Assembly: GCA_030052745.1 (NCBI GenBank)
Contig: JANBVO010000035.1
Coordinates: forward strand, 248,001 to 312,000
Direction: 5' to 3'
DNA from: Pleurostoma richardsiae
Taxonomy: Eukaryota; Ascomycota; Sordariomycetes; Calosphaeriales; Pleurostomataceae
Length of the DNA: 64,000 nt
Positions within the stretch are counted from its first letter, which is position 1, and each line of letters begins with the position of its first letter. The translations under genes and the position numbers were made by a program. The notes beneath the pieces were generated by a model. That model was not told the origin of the DNA. It searched no databases and was given only the letters and a program-made list of their open reading frames with translations. Shown here piece after piece: positions 31,340 through 43,841 of the stretch.

Positions 31340-33068
31340 ATGGACGCCGACCAGTTTAAGGAGGCTGCAAAGTCTACTATTGACGAGAGTACGTCTCTCC
31401 GGCTTGGAATCCTCTTTTATTCCTCAACAGCCAACAACAAGTTTTGGACTTAACATGCTGTTATAGTCGTCAACTACTATGAGACTATCGAGGACCGCAG
31501 CGTCGTCTCGCAAGTCGAGCCAGGCTACCTGCGGAAGCTCCTACCCAGCGAGGCGCCTCAGCACGGCGAGCCGTGGGCCGACATCCAGAAAGATCTCGAG
31601 GCTAAGATCATGCCCGGCATCACGCACTGGTCTGTTCTCCCATGCTTGACATGCCAGCCTCCACTTCCCTATCCATAGCAACTGTCAGAGGAATACCTGG
31701 CGCCAGGAATACACTCCAGAACAAAGGGGATGATTTTAACTGTACTGACTACGCAAGGACCACAGGCAGTCGCCCAACTTCTTCGCCTTCTTCCCCTGCC
31801 CGGCCAGCTACCCCAGCCTCCTGGGCGAGATGTGGTCCTCCGCCCTGGGCGGCGCCTGCTTCAACTGGATCTGCTCCCCCGCCGTCACCGAGCTCGAGAC
31901 CGTCGTCCTCGACTGGTTCGCCCGGCTGCTCGGCCTTCCCCCCTGCTTCCTCTCCACGGGGCCCACCCTCGGCGGCGGCGTCATCCACGGCTCCGCCTCC
32001 GAGGCCGTCCTGACCGTCATGGTGGCCGCCCGCGACAAGTACCTGCGCGAGACCCTCCCCGCCGCCGGGACGCTGAGCGAGGAGGACCTCGAGGACGCGG
32101 CGATGCGCAAGCGCAGCCGGCTCGTCGCGCTGGGCTCCGCGGCCGCGCACTCCTCCACCAAGAAGGCGGCCAAGATCCTCGGGGTGCGGTTCGCCGCCGT
32201 GCCGGTGCGCGCCGAGGACGGCTACGCCATGACGGGCGCCGGGCTGCGCGAGACGCTGGCGTCCCTCCGGGCCCGCGGGCTGGAGCCCTTCTTCCTGACC
32301 GCGACGCTCGGCACCACCGACACCTGCGCCGTCGACGACTTCGCCTCCGTGGCCGCCGCGCTCGCCGAGGAGCACGCGGCGCCCGGCGAGGTGTGGGTGC
32401 ACGTGGACGCGGCCTACGCGGGGGCCGCGCTGGTGACGCCCGAGGCGCAGGCGGCCGTGGGCGTGGGCCTGGTCTCGGCGTTCCACTCCTTCGACACCAA
32501 CATGCACAAGTGGCTGCTGACCAACTTCGACGCCTCGTGCCTGTTCGTGCGCGACCGCCGCTGGCTCGCCGAGGCGCTGTCCGCCGAGCTGCACGTCTAC
32601 CGCAACGCCTACAGCGAGGGCGGGCTCGTCACCGACTACCGCAACTGGCAGGTCCCGCTGGGCCGCCGCTTCCGCAGCCTCAAGGTGTGGTTCGTGCTGC
32701 GCACCTACGGCGCCGAGGGCCTGCGGGCGTACATCCGGCGGAGCACCGCCCGCGGGGAGCTGTTCGCCGCCCTGCTGGGCAAGAGGCCGGACCTGTTCGA
32801 GATACTGACGGGCCCGAGGTTCGCGCTGACGGTGTTCAGGGTGGCGGCGGGGGGCTCGGAGGAGGAGAGGAACAGGCTGACGACGGAGGTGTACGAGGAG
32901 GTCAACAGGAGCGGAAAGATCTGGACGACGAGCACGGTGCTGGACGGGAGGTTCGCGATCCGCGTCATGACCGGCAACCAGCTGACGGAGGAGTCGCACG
33001 TTCGGAATGCCTTTGAGCTGATTGAGAGTACGACGGAGAAGATCATGAAGAAAGGTCTGAGCAGTTAG
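31340..33068 (+). CDS. Aromatic-L-amino-acid decarboxylase (PLP-dependent, group II)
   Basis: Pyridoxal-phosphate enzyme that decarboxylates an aromatic amino acid (tyrosine, DOPA or tryptophan; not decidable here), expected in the cytosol. Exons 31340-31388, 31467-31629 and 31766-33068 give 504 residues. The joined frame reads PGITHWQSPNFFAFFPCPASYPS, the substrate-pocket signature of this family, across the second junction. GGVIHGSASEA is the PLP-phosphate region, VHVDAAYAG carries the Asp and His of the cofactor site, and the Schiff-base lysine is in NMHKWLLTNFDAS (about Lys319). Length agrees with animal DOPA decarboxylase. The second intron (31630-31765) has an unusual GTCTGT donor, but its acceptor and CTGAC branch are normal and the frame demands it. 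Confidence 0.93.
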
Positions 33069-33410
33069 ATCATGTTTATGTATAGATACGTTCTTGAAAG
33101 CGTAAACCGTAGACACTTATGCTAGACTAGACACCAAGACTGGACAGACAAGAGTATAGACCATGATAGCGATGCATACCTCTTCACATAAATTTTACGA
33201 TCGCCGACTAACAGCCGGGCAGATCTCGATCAATGATTGACGAAATGCTCATTTTATCCTCAGTGTGTCCCACAGAACGCCTTGTATGCAATTCTGCCAT
33301 TTCATGCAGCCGGGTCCCAAAATGACTTTGGAAGGAAAAAAAAATAGATACCTCGATCGCAAGTTGAACAGCCAAGCCCAGTATAACAAGTTGCGTCAAA
33401 CGCTCCAATA
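33069..33410. other. Intergenic between convergent genes
   Basis: This 342-base stretch lies between the decarboxylase stop and the stop of the minus-strand charged protein. It is AT-rich with an A-run at 33337-33345, and holds both 3' UTRs. I see no gene in it. Confidence 0.6.
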
Positions 33411-33992
33411 TCAAGGCAGGGAATACCGCCTCCCGCCCGGACTCTCCATATAATACCGGCTGTCCTCCCTGTCGCGGTCGTAGTATCGCGGCGGGCCCTC
33501 CCGCCTGTCGTACACGAAGTCGTACTCATCGGGGTCGTAGCCCCTATCGTCGCGTCGCCGGCCATAACCCCCAAAGTAACCATCATCCCGACTCCTGTCC
33601 CGCTCCCGTCTAGAAGACGGACCAGCCTCGAGCCTCCGGTCACCATGTCCCCGATCGGAGCTTCCCGCTTCCGACCTTCCATCTCCATCGCCACGGCGCC
33701 GGTCGTACCCGCGATCAGCACTGCCGCCCCGCCGGGCGTCCCTCTCCCTCCGGCGCCTCCGTTTCCTCTCCTCCTCGTTCTTCTCCTTGTTCTCTTCCCT
33801 TTCGCGGTGTCGCTGCTCATGCTTCTCGACGTCCTTCTCGATGTTCATAGCGAGGGTCACGGCGGTGAGGCCGAGGATGACGCCCTCGACCCAGCCGAAC
33901 TTGTGCTCCTTCTCCATGTCTTTCCTGCGGGATCTGTGGTGCGGGTCGGCCTTGGACGGCCGAGGGTCCGGTGGCCTGGGTACTCGAGGCAT
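33411..33992 (-). CDS. Small charged single-pass membrane protein, unknown function
   Basis: Single-exon gene of 193 residues that I do not recognise by name. After a Pro/Arg/Lys-rich start, residues about 33-50 form one hydrophobic segment (WVEGVILGLTAVTLAMNI) flanked by charged residues. Residues about 51-90 are a strongly charged, probably helical stretch of Glu, Lys and Arg. The remainder is a low-complexity tail of Arg, Asp, Gly and Tyr, with several RDD/YDR patterns. The hydrophobic segment followed by a charged helix is a layout seen in conserved ascomycete proteins of unknown function, which supports a real gene. The ATG is the first in frame, and the gene lies alone between two intergenic gaps. 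Confidence 0.65.
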   Translation of the reverse strand: MPRVPRPPDPRPSKADPHHRSRRKDMEKEHKFGWVEGVILGLTAVTLAMNIEKDVEKHEQRHREREENKEKNEEERKRRRRRERDARRGGSADRGYDRRRGDGDGRSEAGSSDRGHGDRRLEAGPSSRRERDRSRDDGYFGGYGRRRDDRGYDPDEYDFVYDRREGPPRYYDRDREDSRYYMESPGGRRYSLP

Positions 33993-34994
33993 GGCCCTGT
34001 GTTGTTCGTCTTAAAAGACAAGTTGCGTGATGGTCGGCTGTCTTTGGTAACACGATGCCCCTAACGTGGGGAAGAGAGATGGCCAGAAGTAATAAGGTTT
34101 ACTTGTGGCACTGAAAGAAAAGTATGTAGGTTCAGTAGCACCTCTCAGGAGGCATTTCAACGTTTCTTTAAGCTTATTTTGATAAATTCTCCGAATAGTC
34201 TGACAATCTCAGGTGCAGTGGGCAACGTGAGAGGAAACGCGACGGAGGGGCGAAGTCGACAGAGCCTCCCTTTTAGAGCATGGAGCCTGGCCGCATCGTC
34301 GGTAGGACAAAAGAGAAAGTGACCACTCGATAGAGAAAAGACGTCGAGTACGATGTCTCACGCATTTCCTCTTCCAGCCAACCAGCAAACGGCACGGCAA
34401 CTTACCGAGACGCGAGACTGGACGCCGCAAAGAGGCAAAGAGGGAGCCGTTTGGCTGATCGCACCCCCGGCTGGCTCATGATGTCATCCCCCACATTGCC
34501 CATGCGGGAGCCAGGGCCCCAACTCTCGGGACGTTCCTGACCTCCTGACCGCTAAGGGTGACAAATTTGTCCACATGAGGCAGCGATCTCCAGCCGTCTA
34601 CTCAGTAAAACGCCTCTTCATCCCTTTCCCGAGACATGACGTCGGTCCTCTCACCTGCTGCTGTACTGTAGAGGCAGCCGCACGGGTAGCCGCACAGGTA
34701 GCCGTCAACCACTGCGTACGTGCCACGAGTGGATAGCATCTCAACGGTGCGCGACCGAAAAGATGCATCGTAGACTATCCAAAGCGCAAAGGACATAGAG
34801 AAGAGGGTTGGGTAGCCCTCGAGTACGGGAGCTCTTACGGTGTCTGTTCAACACGGACGCACCTCGCTTGAGAGTCCAAGATCCCAGAAGTTACTCGTAA
34901 GAAGAAGCATTGGATTTCATATTCATTCCAACAAGACCCCAAACCGGAACGCTCATCATGGATACGGCAACCCATGCAGTTCAAACCGTCTGAT
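33993..34994. other. 1.0-kb intergenic region
   Basis: It contains the promoter of the small charged protein and the 3' UTR of NTE1. Scattered short frames on both strands show no domain or splice context. I see no gene in it. Confidence 0.6.
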
Positions 34995-37900
34995 CTAAAT
35001 GCTCGCTCTCCGAGGGGCCATGGTCCTCCGCAGTGCCTTCTTCGCCTCCGTCTCCTCGATCAGAGGGAGGACCCCCTTCTCGCGCAGCTGCTGTAAGAAC
35101 TCCTGCCCAAACTTGTATCCTACCTGCGTGATCTCGTCGAACTTGCCAAAGTCGAGCGTTCCGTACTCGTCGATGGGCGGCCGCATGTAGATACACCCCG
35201 GGGTGTTCTTCGCCCTCTCGAGAGCATCCACGCTGGATACGTACGCAAGCCGAGCCTGGATCTCTGCTAGCGTTGGCGGGTTCGGGGTGCTCGAGAAAGG
35301 GTTCCAGCGGTTGAAGAAAGCCCACGTGCCAGATAGGGTGTCGCCAAATGCCTGTGGCGTATCGTCATCGAGAGAACCGACGTCGACTGCGAATACCACA
35401 TCGACCCCAAGTGACTTCATGTGCGACACCGTCAGGTTGTCGACGTAACCACCGTCGAGAAGCATGCTGCCCTCGTCGCACAATGGCGGAAGCAGCCCGG
35501 CAAGAGACATGGACGCCCGGACATATCTCCAGGCGTACCCGCTTGTGTGGAACTCTGCCCGACTCTTACTGATGTTGGTCGTGTTGCAGTAGTACTCCAG
35601 CCAGAAATCTTCAATCTGAGTTTTCCCAAAGGTTTTGAAAATTCCACGGTTGAACTCATGACCGGTCGTGTACGAAGCGGAGGGATACGTCAGGTCCAGT
35701 GCGAACCTCCACACGCTGGCCATCCGTCCTGCGAATTTCTTGGCCAGCCCGAAGATTGGGACGACATCGGCATGTCGTGCGTACAGACCTCCGATAAATG
35801 AACCGATCGATGTGCCACCGACAACATCGATGGGGATCCCCGCTTCTTCCATGGCTCGTATGATGCCAATCTGCGAAAGGCCGCGCGCACCTCCACCACC
35901 GAGTACGAGTCCAACCGACTTTCCGCAGAGCCTCCTTGCAACACGATGAAAGTCGCCTTTGAAGGGTGCGTCAGGAGAGTAGTACGGTGAATGCCTGACC
36001 CTCCGTGACGTGTACTTTTGGATCTCTGCTTGCAAGATCTGGACGCGCTCTTTGAGGCTTGGCCCAGTGCGTTTGTTTGGCGGATGGATAGGCACCGCCT
36101 GCGTCCTGAAGGCCATTTGCACGTGGAAATGGCCACCGTTGATCCACGGACGATTTCTCAGCCATGATCGTGTCAGGCCGGACACCGAATACCGTTCTGC
36201 ATGGAGTAGGACGAGGATCTTTCTCGCGGTTGACTTCATGCCAAGCATGAACCGCTCATACTCGCCGATCTCTGGTGATCCTTCACCGAGGCCGACCAAG
36301 AGTATACAGTCCGCCTGTGTAATGCAGGTCTGTGTCCACGGCGAATTCACGTTCGTATCTGTATCATGTCAGCAGGCCGCAACGACATGAGCGCGGAACA
36401 AATGCAGACGAGACAGGATAGTGCTCAGGAAAAAATTAGAGTTTACGTTAGCCATCATAGGCTGATTGGCCTTCGGACATGAGATTTTCTCATCACAGCA
36501 GAAGAAAGCGGTCGTGTGGAATAATTATGCTTTGTATGACTTACCAGCGACATAGACAACCAGTCCAAATTTCTCCTCCAAATCGGCCAGATACTGAGCA
36601 AGCTTCAGCTTTCCCATCTTGTTGAACGCATGCCTGCCGAGATGGTTGAGAATTGCGGACTGGTTTAAGCTCGTAGCGCCGTTTGGCGTCCCAACTTGAG
36701 CAAGTGCGTTCATCAAGCGGCTTGCGAACTCAACGACAGGCACGCCTGAAGTAACCGGAAGGATCGCTACCGTTCGCAGGTTTAACGTGGAAGAGCTCCT
36801 GCTGGTTGCGGCCCTGGCACTGGCGTCCTTGGGATTTGCCGATGTAGAAGGGTCGTCGACCAGGTCTCTCATCCGAGACGCGATGATCTTAGAGATCTTG
36901 ATAGTGATGTTTGGGTGTTCCTGGGCCAGACTGTTGAACAGAGTCCGTGGGAATTTGACCATCTCAGTGTCTCGAATAGCGTGCAGGGTTCCCGAACGAA
37001 CGGACTCGGTCAACACTTCCAGCTCGCCAATGCTGTCACCTTGGCCATATTCACCCCTGACACTAACACCGCCATCCTTCCTCTCCTCCACCAGACGCAA
37101 GCGACCGTTGAGAACAATATAGATAGCCTCGCTCTCATCGTTCTCGTGAAAGATGACCTGTCCAGCTTCCACCTGGACCCACTCCAGAGCGAAGTCGATG
37201 TGTAGGATTAGGCGTGGGAGGAGGTTCGTGAGCCTCTTCGCCATCGTTAAGAGGACAATAGCATATCTGTCCACAATCCTCTCTAACGCAGCTCGCGGAA
37301 GAAAGCCCACATACACGTCCGTCTTGGCTACAACGTCGATGAATGATCGGTACGAAGAAACAGAACCAACGTAGCCGGCAAGGCCACCAGGCTTGACTAG
37401 GGCCACGCTTCGCCTGTTCGTCTGACTCTTCTTCCGATTTTCTGGGCCATCTCCTTCTAGCTCCTGGGCCATAAGCTTAGCCGAGGCGGTTGACGAGCTT
37501 CGCGGGAGATTTAGACTTTCTTGAGAATCCATTGCTTCAAACGAAGACTGACTTGGCATGTGCAAGATATCTGCCGAGCCACCTTCCACAGAGGTGGAGA
37601 CGTCTAGGAACCCATCGATAACATAGTATAAGCCTGGGTTCCGTTCTCCCTGTTCGACCAGAACAGAACCTTTAGGGAAGAACACAATCTCCACTTCGTC
37701 CTTCATGTCGTGGGCGAGAATGTGGGCGTTGGGTGCAGCGTTCATTGTCTGACCGCCAGAGGTCATCGACTCCGCATCTCCATCAGCCGATGAATCAAAG
37801 GTGTCCATGAAACCAAACGCGTTACTGCTGAATATGGCCCTTTGACGCCTCTGATCAAAAGACACGAGCCGGGGCGACCCCTCAACGGAATCTGGCCCTC

Positions 37901-39829
37901 GAGATGTCGCTTCAGTGTTGTCCAAGCCAATAGCTTTGAAGATGCATTCCAGGATGGACTCCCGAAACATGTTGTCTTCGTCCACCGCTTCTCTCTTTTC
38001 CAGAGATATTCGCTGAGTAGCAAATGGGTTGAAAGTCCTCTCAGCTAACGGTGACACCATGTCCTTCCGCGTGGAATCGCTCCCTTGCGGAGGGCTTATG
38101 GGAGCGCCGGGCCCGCTGGGTGATCGACCTCCAGCCCGTGATAACTGAATATTTGTCAATAGATCGCCGGGGCTAGGCGTGTCGATAGAGCTTCTCTCAT
38201 TTGGCGGAGCGATCGTGGAGACGACGGAAGTTGGTCGCTGTTTCGATATCGCTTGTAGGACAGCTTCCTTCCGGAGTGTCAGTGTAGACCGGCGGCGTCG
38301 GCCAGCGTGAGCGTTGTGCAAAGCAATGCCTTTCCCTTCCTCATCCTCACCGCTACGTTCCCTCTCGCGCTGGAACTTCTCCTTAAGTCGTTCCAACGCA
38401 TCTCCCCTGAGGAAGTTTGGTAGCTGAGCGGTGGTGTAGTCAATCATGTTCCGCTCTATCTGCACGACCTCGGTGGTTAGACCCAGATATCGGTAGGCGG
38501 TTGCGAGAGTGACCCGCTGAAATCTGGAAAGGATCACATGCACAACGTGCGCTGTCGCCTTGGGGTATATCCTAATGAGGCGTCTGAAAGCACTTGCGGG
38601 TATAATTGCTATCGTTGTATCGACAGTCGCCCTGGCAATGATGTCCGGATGAGCGGAGTTTGTGGCACTCCGCTTGGGAACAGGCCGTGGCCGCTTGGGA
38701 TGCCTTGGCATGGCCGAGCCGTCGAGAGAAATTGCCGGGATATTTGATAGGGATGCCCCCTTGGAAGCAGCTTTGGCAGGTTCATGCACCCCGAGTTCGG
38801 ATTTTTCTTGTGGCTCCTCAATTCCAGGGCTGGTTGGAAGAGATGGAGGTATCTCGACCTGCTTCCGGAAATCCGCACTGAGGGGATACTTTGAGTGCCC
38901 ATGCATACCTCTTGCTGAGCTTGGCTCTGAGTTGTCATCGTCGCCAGCGCGTAGTCTGACATCTTCTGTGAACAGGGACATGAGAGTGAAGAGCGAGGAC
39001 ATGGGGGCGCCGTTTCGGACCTCCGTGAGCAACTGATAGCGTTGCCCACCTGGGGCGTGAGCCTCTTCGTCATCGCTGAAAGAAGCAGGCGACTCTTCAC
39101 TATAGCGGCGGCCGTCTGGGGTATGCTGCTCTCGCGATGACTTCACAAAGATTTCAACGAGGCCGTCCACCACGATGCAGAAGCCCTTCTCCTCCTCCAA
39201 GTTCAGGGTCTCCCCGGCGATCAGCTTTCGCGTCTGCATGCTCCGCGTCAACTCATGAAACACGGGTCGCTCAAGGTAGCCGAATATCTTGATGGCACTC
39301 AAGAACTCGTCCAGATAGCTGGCCAATCCAGACTTGATGCCCTCTTCATGGGTGTCTGGAAAGAGGTCGACATCTGGCTCCTTCCGTTGCGGTTCGGGCG
39401 GGAGGCGGGAGTACATGTTCAGATAGCGATACCTGACCACCCAGCTTATTGCCGAAATCAGGGCAACTAAGATCAACATCCTATGACCACTCATTAGCAA
39501 CCATCGACCGGTGGCAGAGAGGACGTCGCATACAAGGTGGTGGCGTTCATCGTTACCGTCCAGCTGGTAGAGAACAGCGTGAACAGGAGCGTCGGTATCG
39601 ATATCGTAGTGAGCTTGATCGCGAAGTAGAGGATGGTGGAGACCATATGCAAGATCCAAAGAATAAGCCTAGCGAAAAGGCCAATCCAGGACGATGAGCC
39701 GTGTCCCTTGGCCACATCGCTCGCTGTCGTCATGGCCGAGGCCAGGGGAGTGGTCGAGGCCTGCATAACACTTGACACGCCATTTGAGAGGGAAGTGCTC
39801 ATGACACTCGAGGTGCTTGAAGAATCCAT
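34995..39829 (-). CDS. NTE1: Lysophospholipase NTE1 (neuropathy target esterase homologue)
   Basis: ER-membrane phospholipase B that deacylates phosphatidylcholine to glycerophosphocholine. Exons 39829-39534, 39480-36545 and 36358-34995 give 1531 residues. Two N-terminal membrane segments lie near 35-65 and 95-115, the second rebuilt across the first intron ([16 protein letters not shown] then [20 protein letters not shown], a fungal NTE1 hallmark). Cyclic-nucleotide-binding-like domains follow at about 165-400, 640-780 and 810-930, separated by Ser-rich linkers. The second junction gives [17 protein letters not shown]. The patatin domain has the oxyanion GGGGARG, nucleophile GGTSIGS (about Ser1261) and catalytic LLDGGYVDN (about Asp1379). 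The frame is open to a TTG three codons upstream, but the first ATG is 39829. Confidence 0.96.
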
Positions 39830-40882
39830 GGCCAGCAAGGGAGCGTGGGACGAGCTCCTCGTGGTGTTTGATTCTGGAGGTGCATTCCAGAGGCTCTCAT
39901 CGAGATACCCGAGGAGGATGAGAGCTGCTGTTCATGTCGACAGTCTCTCTAGCTGACGCCGAGCGCGTTCTATATCTGTATATTCCAACCGGCCGGCGGT
40001 CTCTGAAGATCCTGCCGGGTCTGGCCTCTATGTTGTGCGAAGTGAAAACGAAAGTTGGCAGCTTTTCACAAGAGCTCAGGAAAGCTTTCCGTCCACAGAA
40101 GGAGCTCCATTCCAATTGCCCTGCGACCCACTAAAGCGGAAAAGGCTGAAATTTATGCCGAGGTATGCTTCTATCGAGGTAATGCATGTATACTCTTCTT
40201 TATGCAGTTAGGCGACCCACGTACAGTATACCTGTAGGATCTCAAGAAAAGCTGCCCTCTGGCTCGATGGCGATTGACTTGAATGTTGAGGGCCCCTTAA
40301 AGCCTTACTGATCGAAGATCCATGTTCAGTTGACTTATGCGGCAATAGCTATGACACGCGGGCTTGAATTAAGGCGAAGAGCTCACGATGGCAGAACGAG
40401 GACGACGGTACCTAGCGGCAAATCATAGTCGTATTGAGCCCCTTATCGGACAGAGAACTAACAGTCACTCAGGAATTTGACTTCCTGAGATCGAGACAGA
40501 GCCTGTTCGTCTCGGCTCCCTCATGGTGTCGTAAAACCCCCACCGCGACACACTATATATGGTACACTGACACAGACTTCCTGGGCTTGCTCAGCATTGC
40601 CGGAAGACCCCTCCTCTCCGACTCAACATGACCACTTGCTGGGTTACATCCGCAGAATCTCGTCACCCTTCCATCGTACCGTTCCGTCCGCGTGTTGCCG
40701 TGCGTCGTCTGTCTGGAGTTCCTCGGACAGAACAGCAGCATTCTTCAGGGGAAAAAAAATCACAGTCGTTGCCCGGCCTGAAACCAAACAAAAAAGAACG
40801 CCGAAGGCCGCCCTCGCACACACCCCATGGAGAATGATCCGCCTGAAGCCCCAGGAACCAACCGTGTGTCATGTAAAGTTCG
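39830..40882. other. 1.05-kb intergenic, NTE1 promoter and PSY2 3' region
   Basis: I see no gene here. The part next to NTE1 is its promoter and leader; the right end should hold the PSY2 3' UTR. AT-rich stretches lie at about 40140-40240 and 40550-40570 (TATATATGG). Confidence 0.6.
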
Positions 40883-43841
40883 TCATGAAGTTTCATCATG
40901 CTCGGGGGAGGCGTGCCCGGCCGCGCCCTTGAGCGACGAGATGCTGATCGCAATCTTTCTGGGCGCGTTGACGCCAGAGGGGTCCCGGCCCCCAGAGAGA
41001 CTTCGCTTTTTGCGAAGGGGGGCAACGGCGGATGGCACGTTTTGGCCAGCAGAGCTGCTGTTGCGGCGCTTGCGCTGCATCAGCTTCCCCATCTCGTCGT
41101 CATCCTCTTCCTCACGTCTCCGCTTCTCAGAAAGACGCTCCGGCGGAGAGGTGACAGTGGCCAGGTCGATCCTAGGACTGGTGCGACCATCGTCGGTCTT
41201 CTCCGCCTTTGCCTTTCCCCCATCTGATGGTACGGGTGACATGACGGCATCGCCGCTCTCATCGGCTTCCTCATCAGATGGATAGTCAACCAAAGGCTTC
41301 GTAGACGGCGATGTTCCGTTCACTGACCCAGCCCGCCCGGTGGACTTGGCGTTCTCATCTTCGTCGTCTGACGTATTCCAATATTCCTCCTCTACAGGGT
41401 CGACAGCGATATGCTCCATGAGACCCCGCGTGTTGGCGTTGTTGGGTCTCCGACTCACATCATCCTCCGACTCGATGAAGTATGAGTCCATGTTTGCCGT
41501 GTAACCCTGGGTTTGATCATACCGGATCAAGAGATCTCGGAATGTCTCAAGATGGCTGAGTGCGACAATCTTCTCCCGATAAGTCTCTACTAGATGCTTG
41601 ACTAGTTCCTTGATGTTCTCCTTCTTAATGAACTCGAAAAGATCTAGGCATGCGGAGCAGAGCAAGTTATCTCGGGGCAACGTCTGCAAGAGGACATCCA
41701 AGATTGGCCCCAGAACTTGTCTTTCGGATATCTGCTTGATGTAGAACTCATCCTGGAGATTAACCAGCTGCCTGAAGAACCGAATAGCAACTGCGAATAG
41801 ATGTAAGCGACCAACGCACATTCGACATTGAAGGAGTAGGTGTCTTACCAAGTTGCAAATGCTTCTCTCGGCACGTCAATAGCTGTGCGAAGCGTTGCGG
41901 GATGTTGTGCTGCAGAATGAAAAATTTGCTGCGATGGTTATGTTGCCTAACGTAAAAGCATAAAATGTCATTCAAGTAGGAGAAGATCCCGTCATTCAGG
42001 ACGGAGAACTTGAGCTCCGTGCGACCTTCCAGTTCAAGCAGGGGCTTGAAGAGCTTCACTACGGAGTTCTCATAGAAGTACGCGAGGAAAAGCTCCTGCT
42101 GAGGATCTGCTGCAGCTTGCGGGCGTGCCCTTGGCTGAAATTCGCCATTGACCTTTATCAAGCCCTCCGGAGGCTGCCCTGGTGGGGTAGGGTCAAGAAG
42201 GATTTTGAGGGCTTCCGACACCTGAGACTTGATGCCCAGATCTAGCTCAACATGGAGAAGATCGATAAGAGTGTCGGTCAGTGGCGTCTGCTTCTCCTGG
42301 ATCTGACGGTAGATGGTCTGCCGGATCATCTGAGGGTCGTGGTCTATCATCGAGACTAGGATATCTGTCGCACCCACACGCACCGACACGTCGGCGTTTC
42401 TAAGGCCGAAGTTGATGACTTGGAGCAAACCATGAGCCAGAAAATTGTTGTACAAGGTCTGGCGAGCTGGCGGCTGGAGATTCTTAGCGATCGCACCGCA
42501 CTGCTGGATGAAGAGCACAGCCTCCTTCTTCCTCAACTGATCCTCCTCGGGATTCGCGAAGATGGCGAAAAGATCGTTTAAGAATTGCCCGTTGGACTGC
42601 AGATGCTGAACGATATCGACCTGGTTGAAGAAGATCAGGGAGTTTAGTACCGAGAATGTCGGATCATCCAGGATGCGGGCCAAGACGACATCCTTCAGAT
42701 ACTGCAATCGGTAGGTCTGATGGATCTTTCTCCGGATCTGAGGATCCTCTATCCGGACAACTTCCTTGTATCGTCCCTGGCTGTTGAGCCATTGACGGTG
42801 GTTGGCCTTGTGCGAGGGAAAGTCTGGGTCATATTCCAGCGCCCCAACGACTCCCAGAACACAGTCGTCCGACACTGCGTGCTCGATTATGCCCGTGTCG
42901 TTAAGGAGAAGGATCGTCTTCATAATGTTGCATAGGTGGTGCAAGTCTCTGACGCTCTCGAGATCTTCCGCCATCTCGACGAGGGGTATCAACTTCCTGA
43001 TATAGTCTTCGCCCATTATGCATTTAGCAAGCGCATCACGACCATTAGCCGTCTGACTCATAATCCGCATGTTCTGGTCTAATTCCTCAAGATTGCCAAG
43101 TTCTGCTGGTGGGAGCTGTATCGCGGTCGGTATGTCTAGGGCAAGATCATCAGACAGGCTGTCGTCTGCGATTGCTATGTTAGCAAAAGATAGCCGGACA
43201 TCCATCGGCGGTACGTACCTGGTCCCAACTGGAAAGATTGCTGAACGCTATTCACAAACTTCCTATATGACGAGCGCATGAGCTTCCGTGTCACGAGTGA
43301 CAATATCTGGGTTATTCGGGGCGCATCACGTACCATATGAGCGCGCAGCCCTCAGCCTCTTGAAAACTCAACGCCATATCCACTCCGTTGCTAGGTTCCG
43401 TCCAGACGATCAAGGTCTCTGAGGAAAACAGTCAGCAACCAGGCCGGCATGCTAAGCAGCTGAGGTATTGACATGCCTTGCTGCTTCTGAAAGCCATCTT
43501 CTTTGCATATTCTCGTCTCTAACAAAAGACGATCAGGTTGATCCTCCGACTCAACAATCACTCTAGGTTCCTTGGGTTGGCCATCTTCGACCTGTGTACA
43601 GCAATAGCAGATTAGCGCAAGCCCGGCGAGAAAGACGGGGGCCAGTCTTGTGGTATGATTGCGCGAGGAGCGCCGCAATCGGAAACCGGATTGCTGACGG
43701 GGCAAGGCGTGCGCAGCATACCTGAATAAAGGCGGCGGTGCAGAAGCCAGTGCCTCGGTCATACCAGTCGTTGTTCCTGAGCTCGTAGACCTTGACGCGC
43801 TTCTTGTCCGTCGCCTGATGAGGCACGGGCTGTGCCATCAT
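40883..43841 (-). CDS. PSY2: Protein phosphatase 4 regulatory subunit 3 (PSY2/SMEK)
   Basis: Regulatory subunit that targets PP4 phosphatase, for example to DNA-damage signalling proteins in the nucleus. Six exons: 43841-43722, 43591-43477, 43418-43334, 43262-43219, 43174-41849 and 41790-40883 (2598 nt, 865 residues). The N terminus is an EVH1/PH-like domain (KKRVKVYELRNNDWYDRGTGFC, then ETLIVWTEPSNGVDMALSF and GCALIWKFVNSVQQ), broken by four introns. The SMK-1 domain follows from about residue 140 (QNMRIMSQTANGRDALAKCI), then Armadillo-like helices to about 640 and an acidic, Ser-rich tail with basic, NLS-like patches (KLMQRKRRN). The second intron, 43419-43476, begins with GC rather than GT. 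The frame continues 68 codons upstream without an ATG, so I start at the first ATG (43841; 43838 is equally possible). Confidence 0.94.

Noticed and set aside
31730-33116. Two long frames overlapping the decarboxylase on both strands
   Set aside because: Both overlap the well-supported decarboxylase exon and are alternate-frame shadows of GC-rich sequence.
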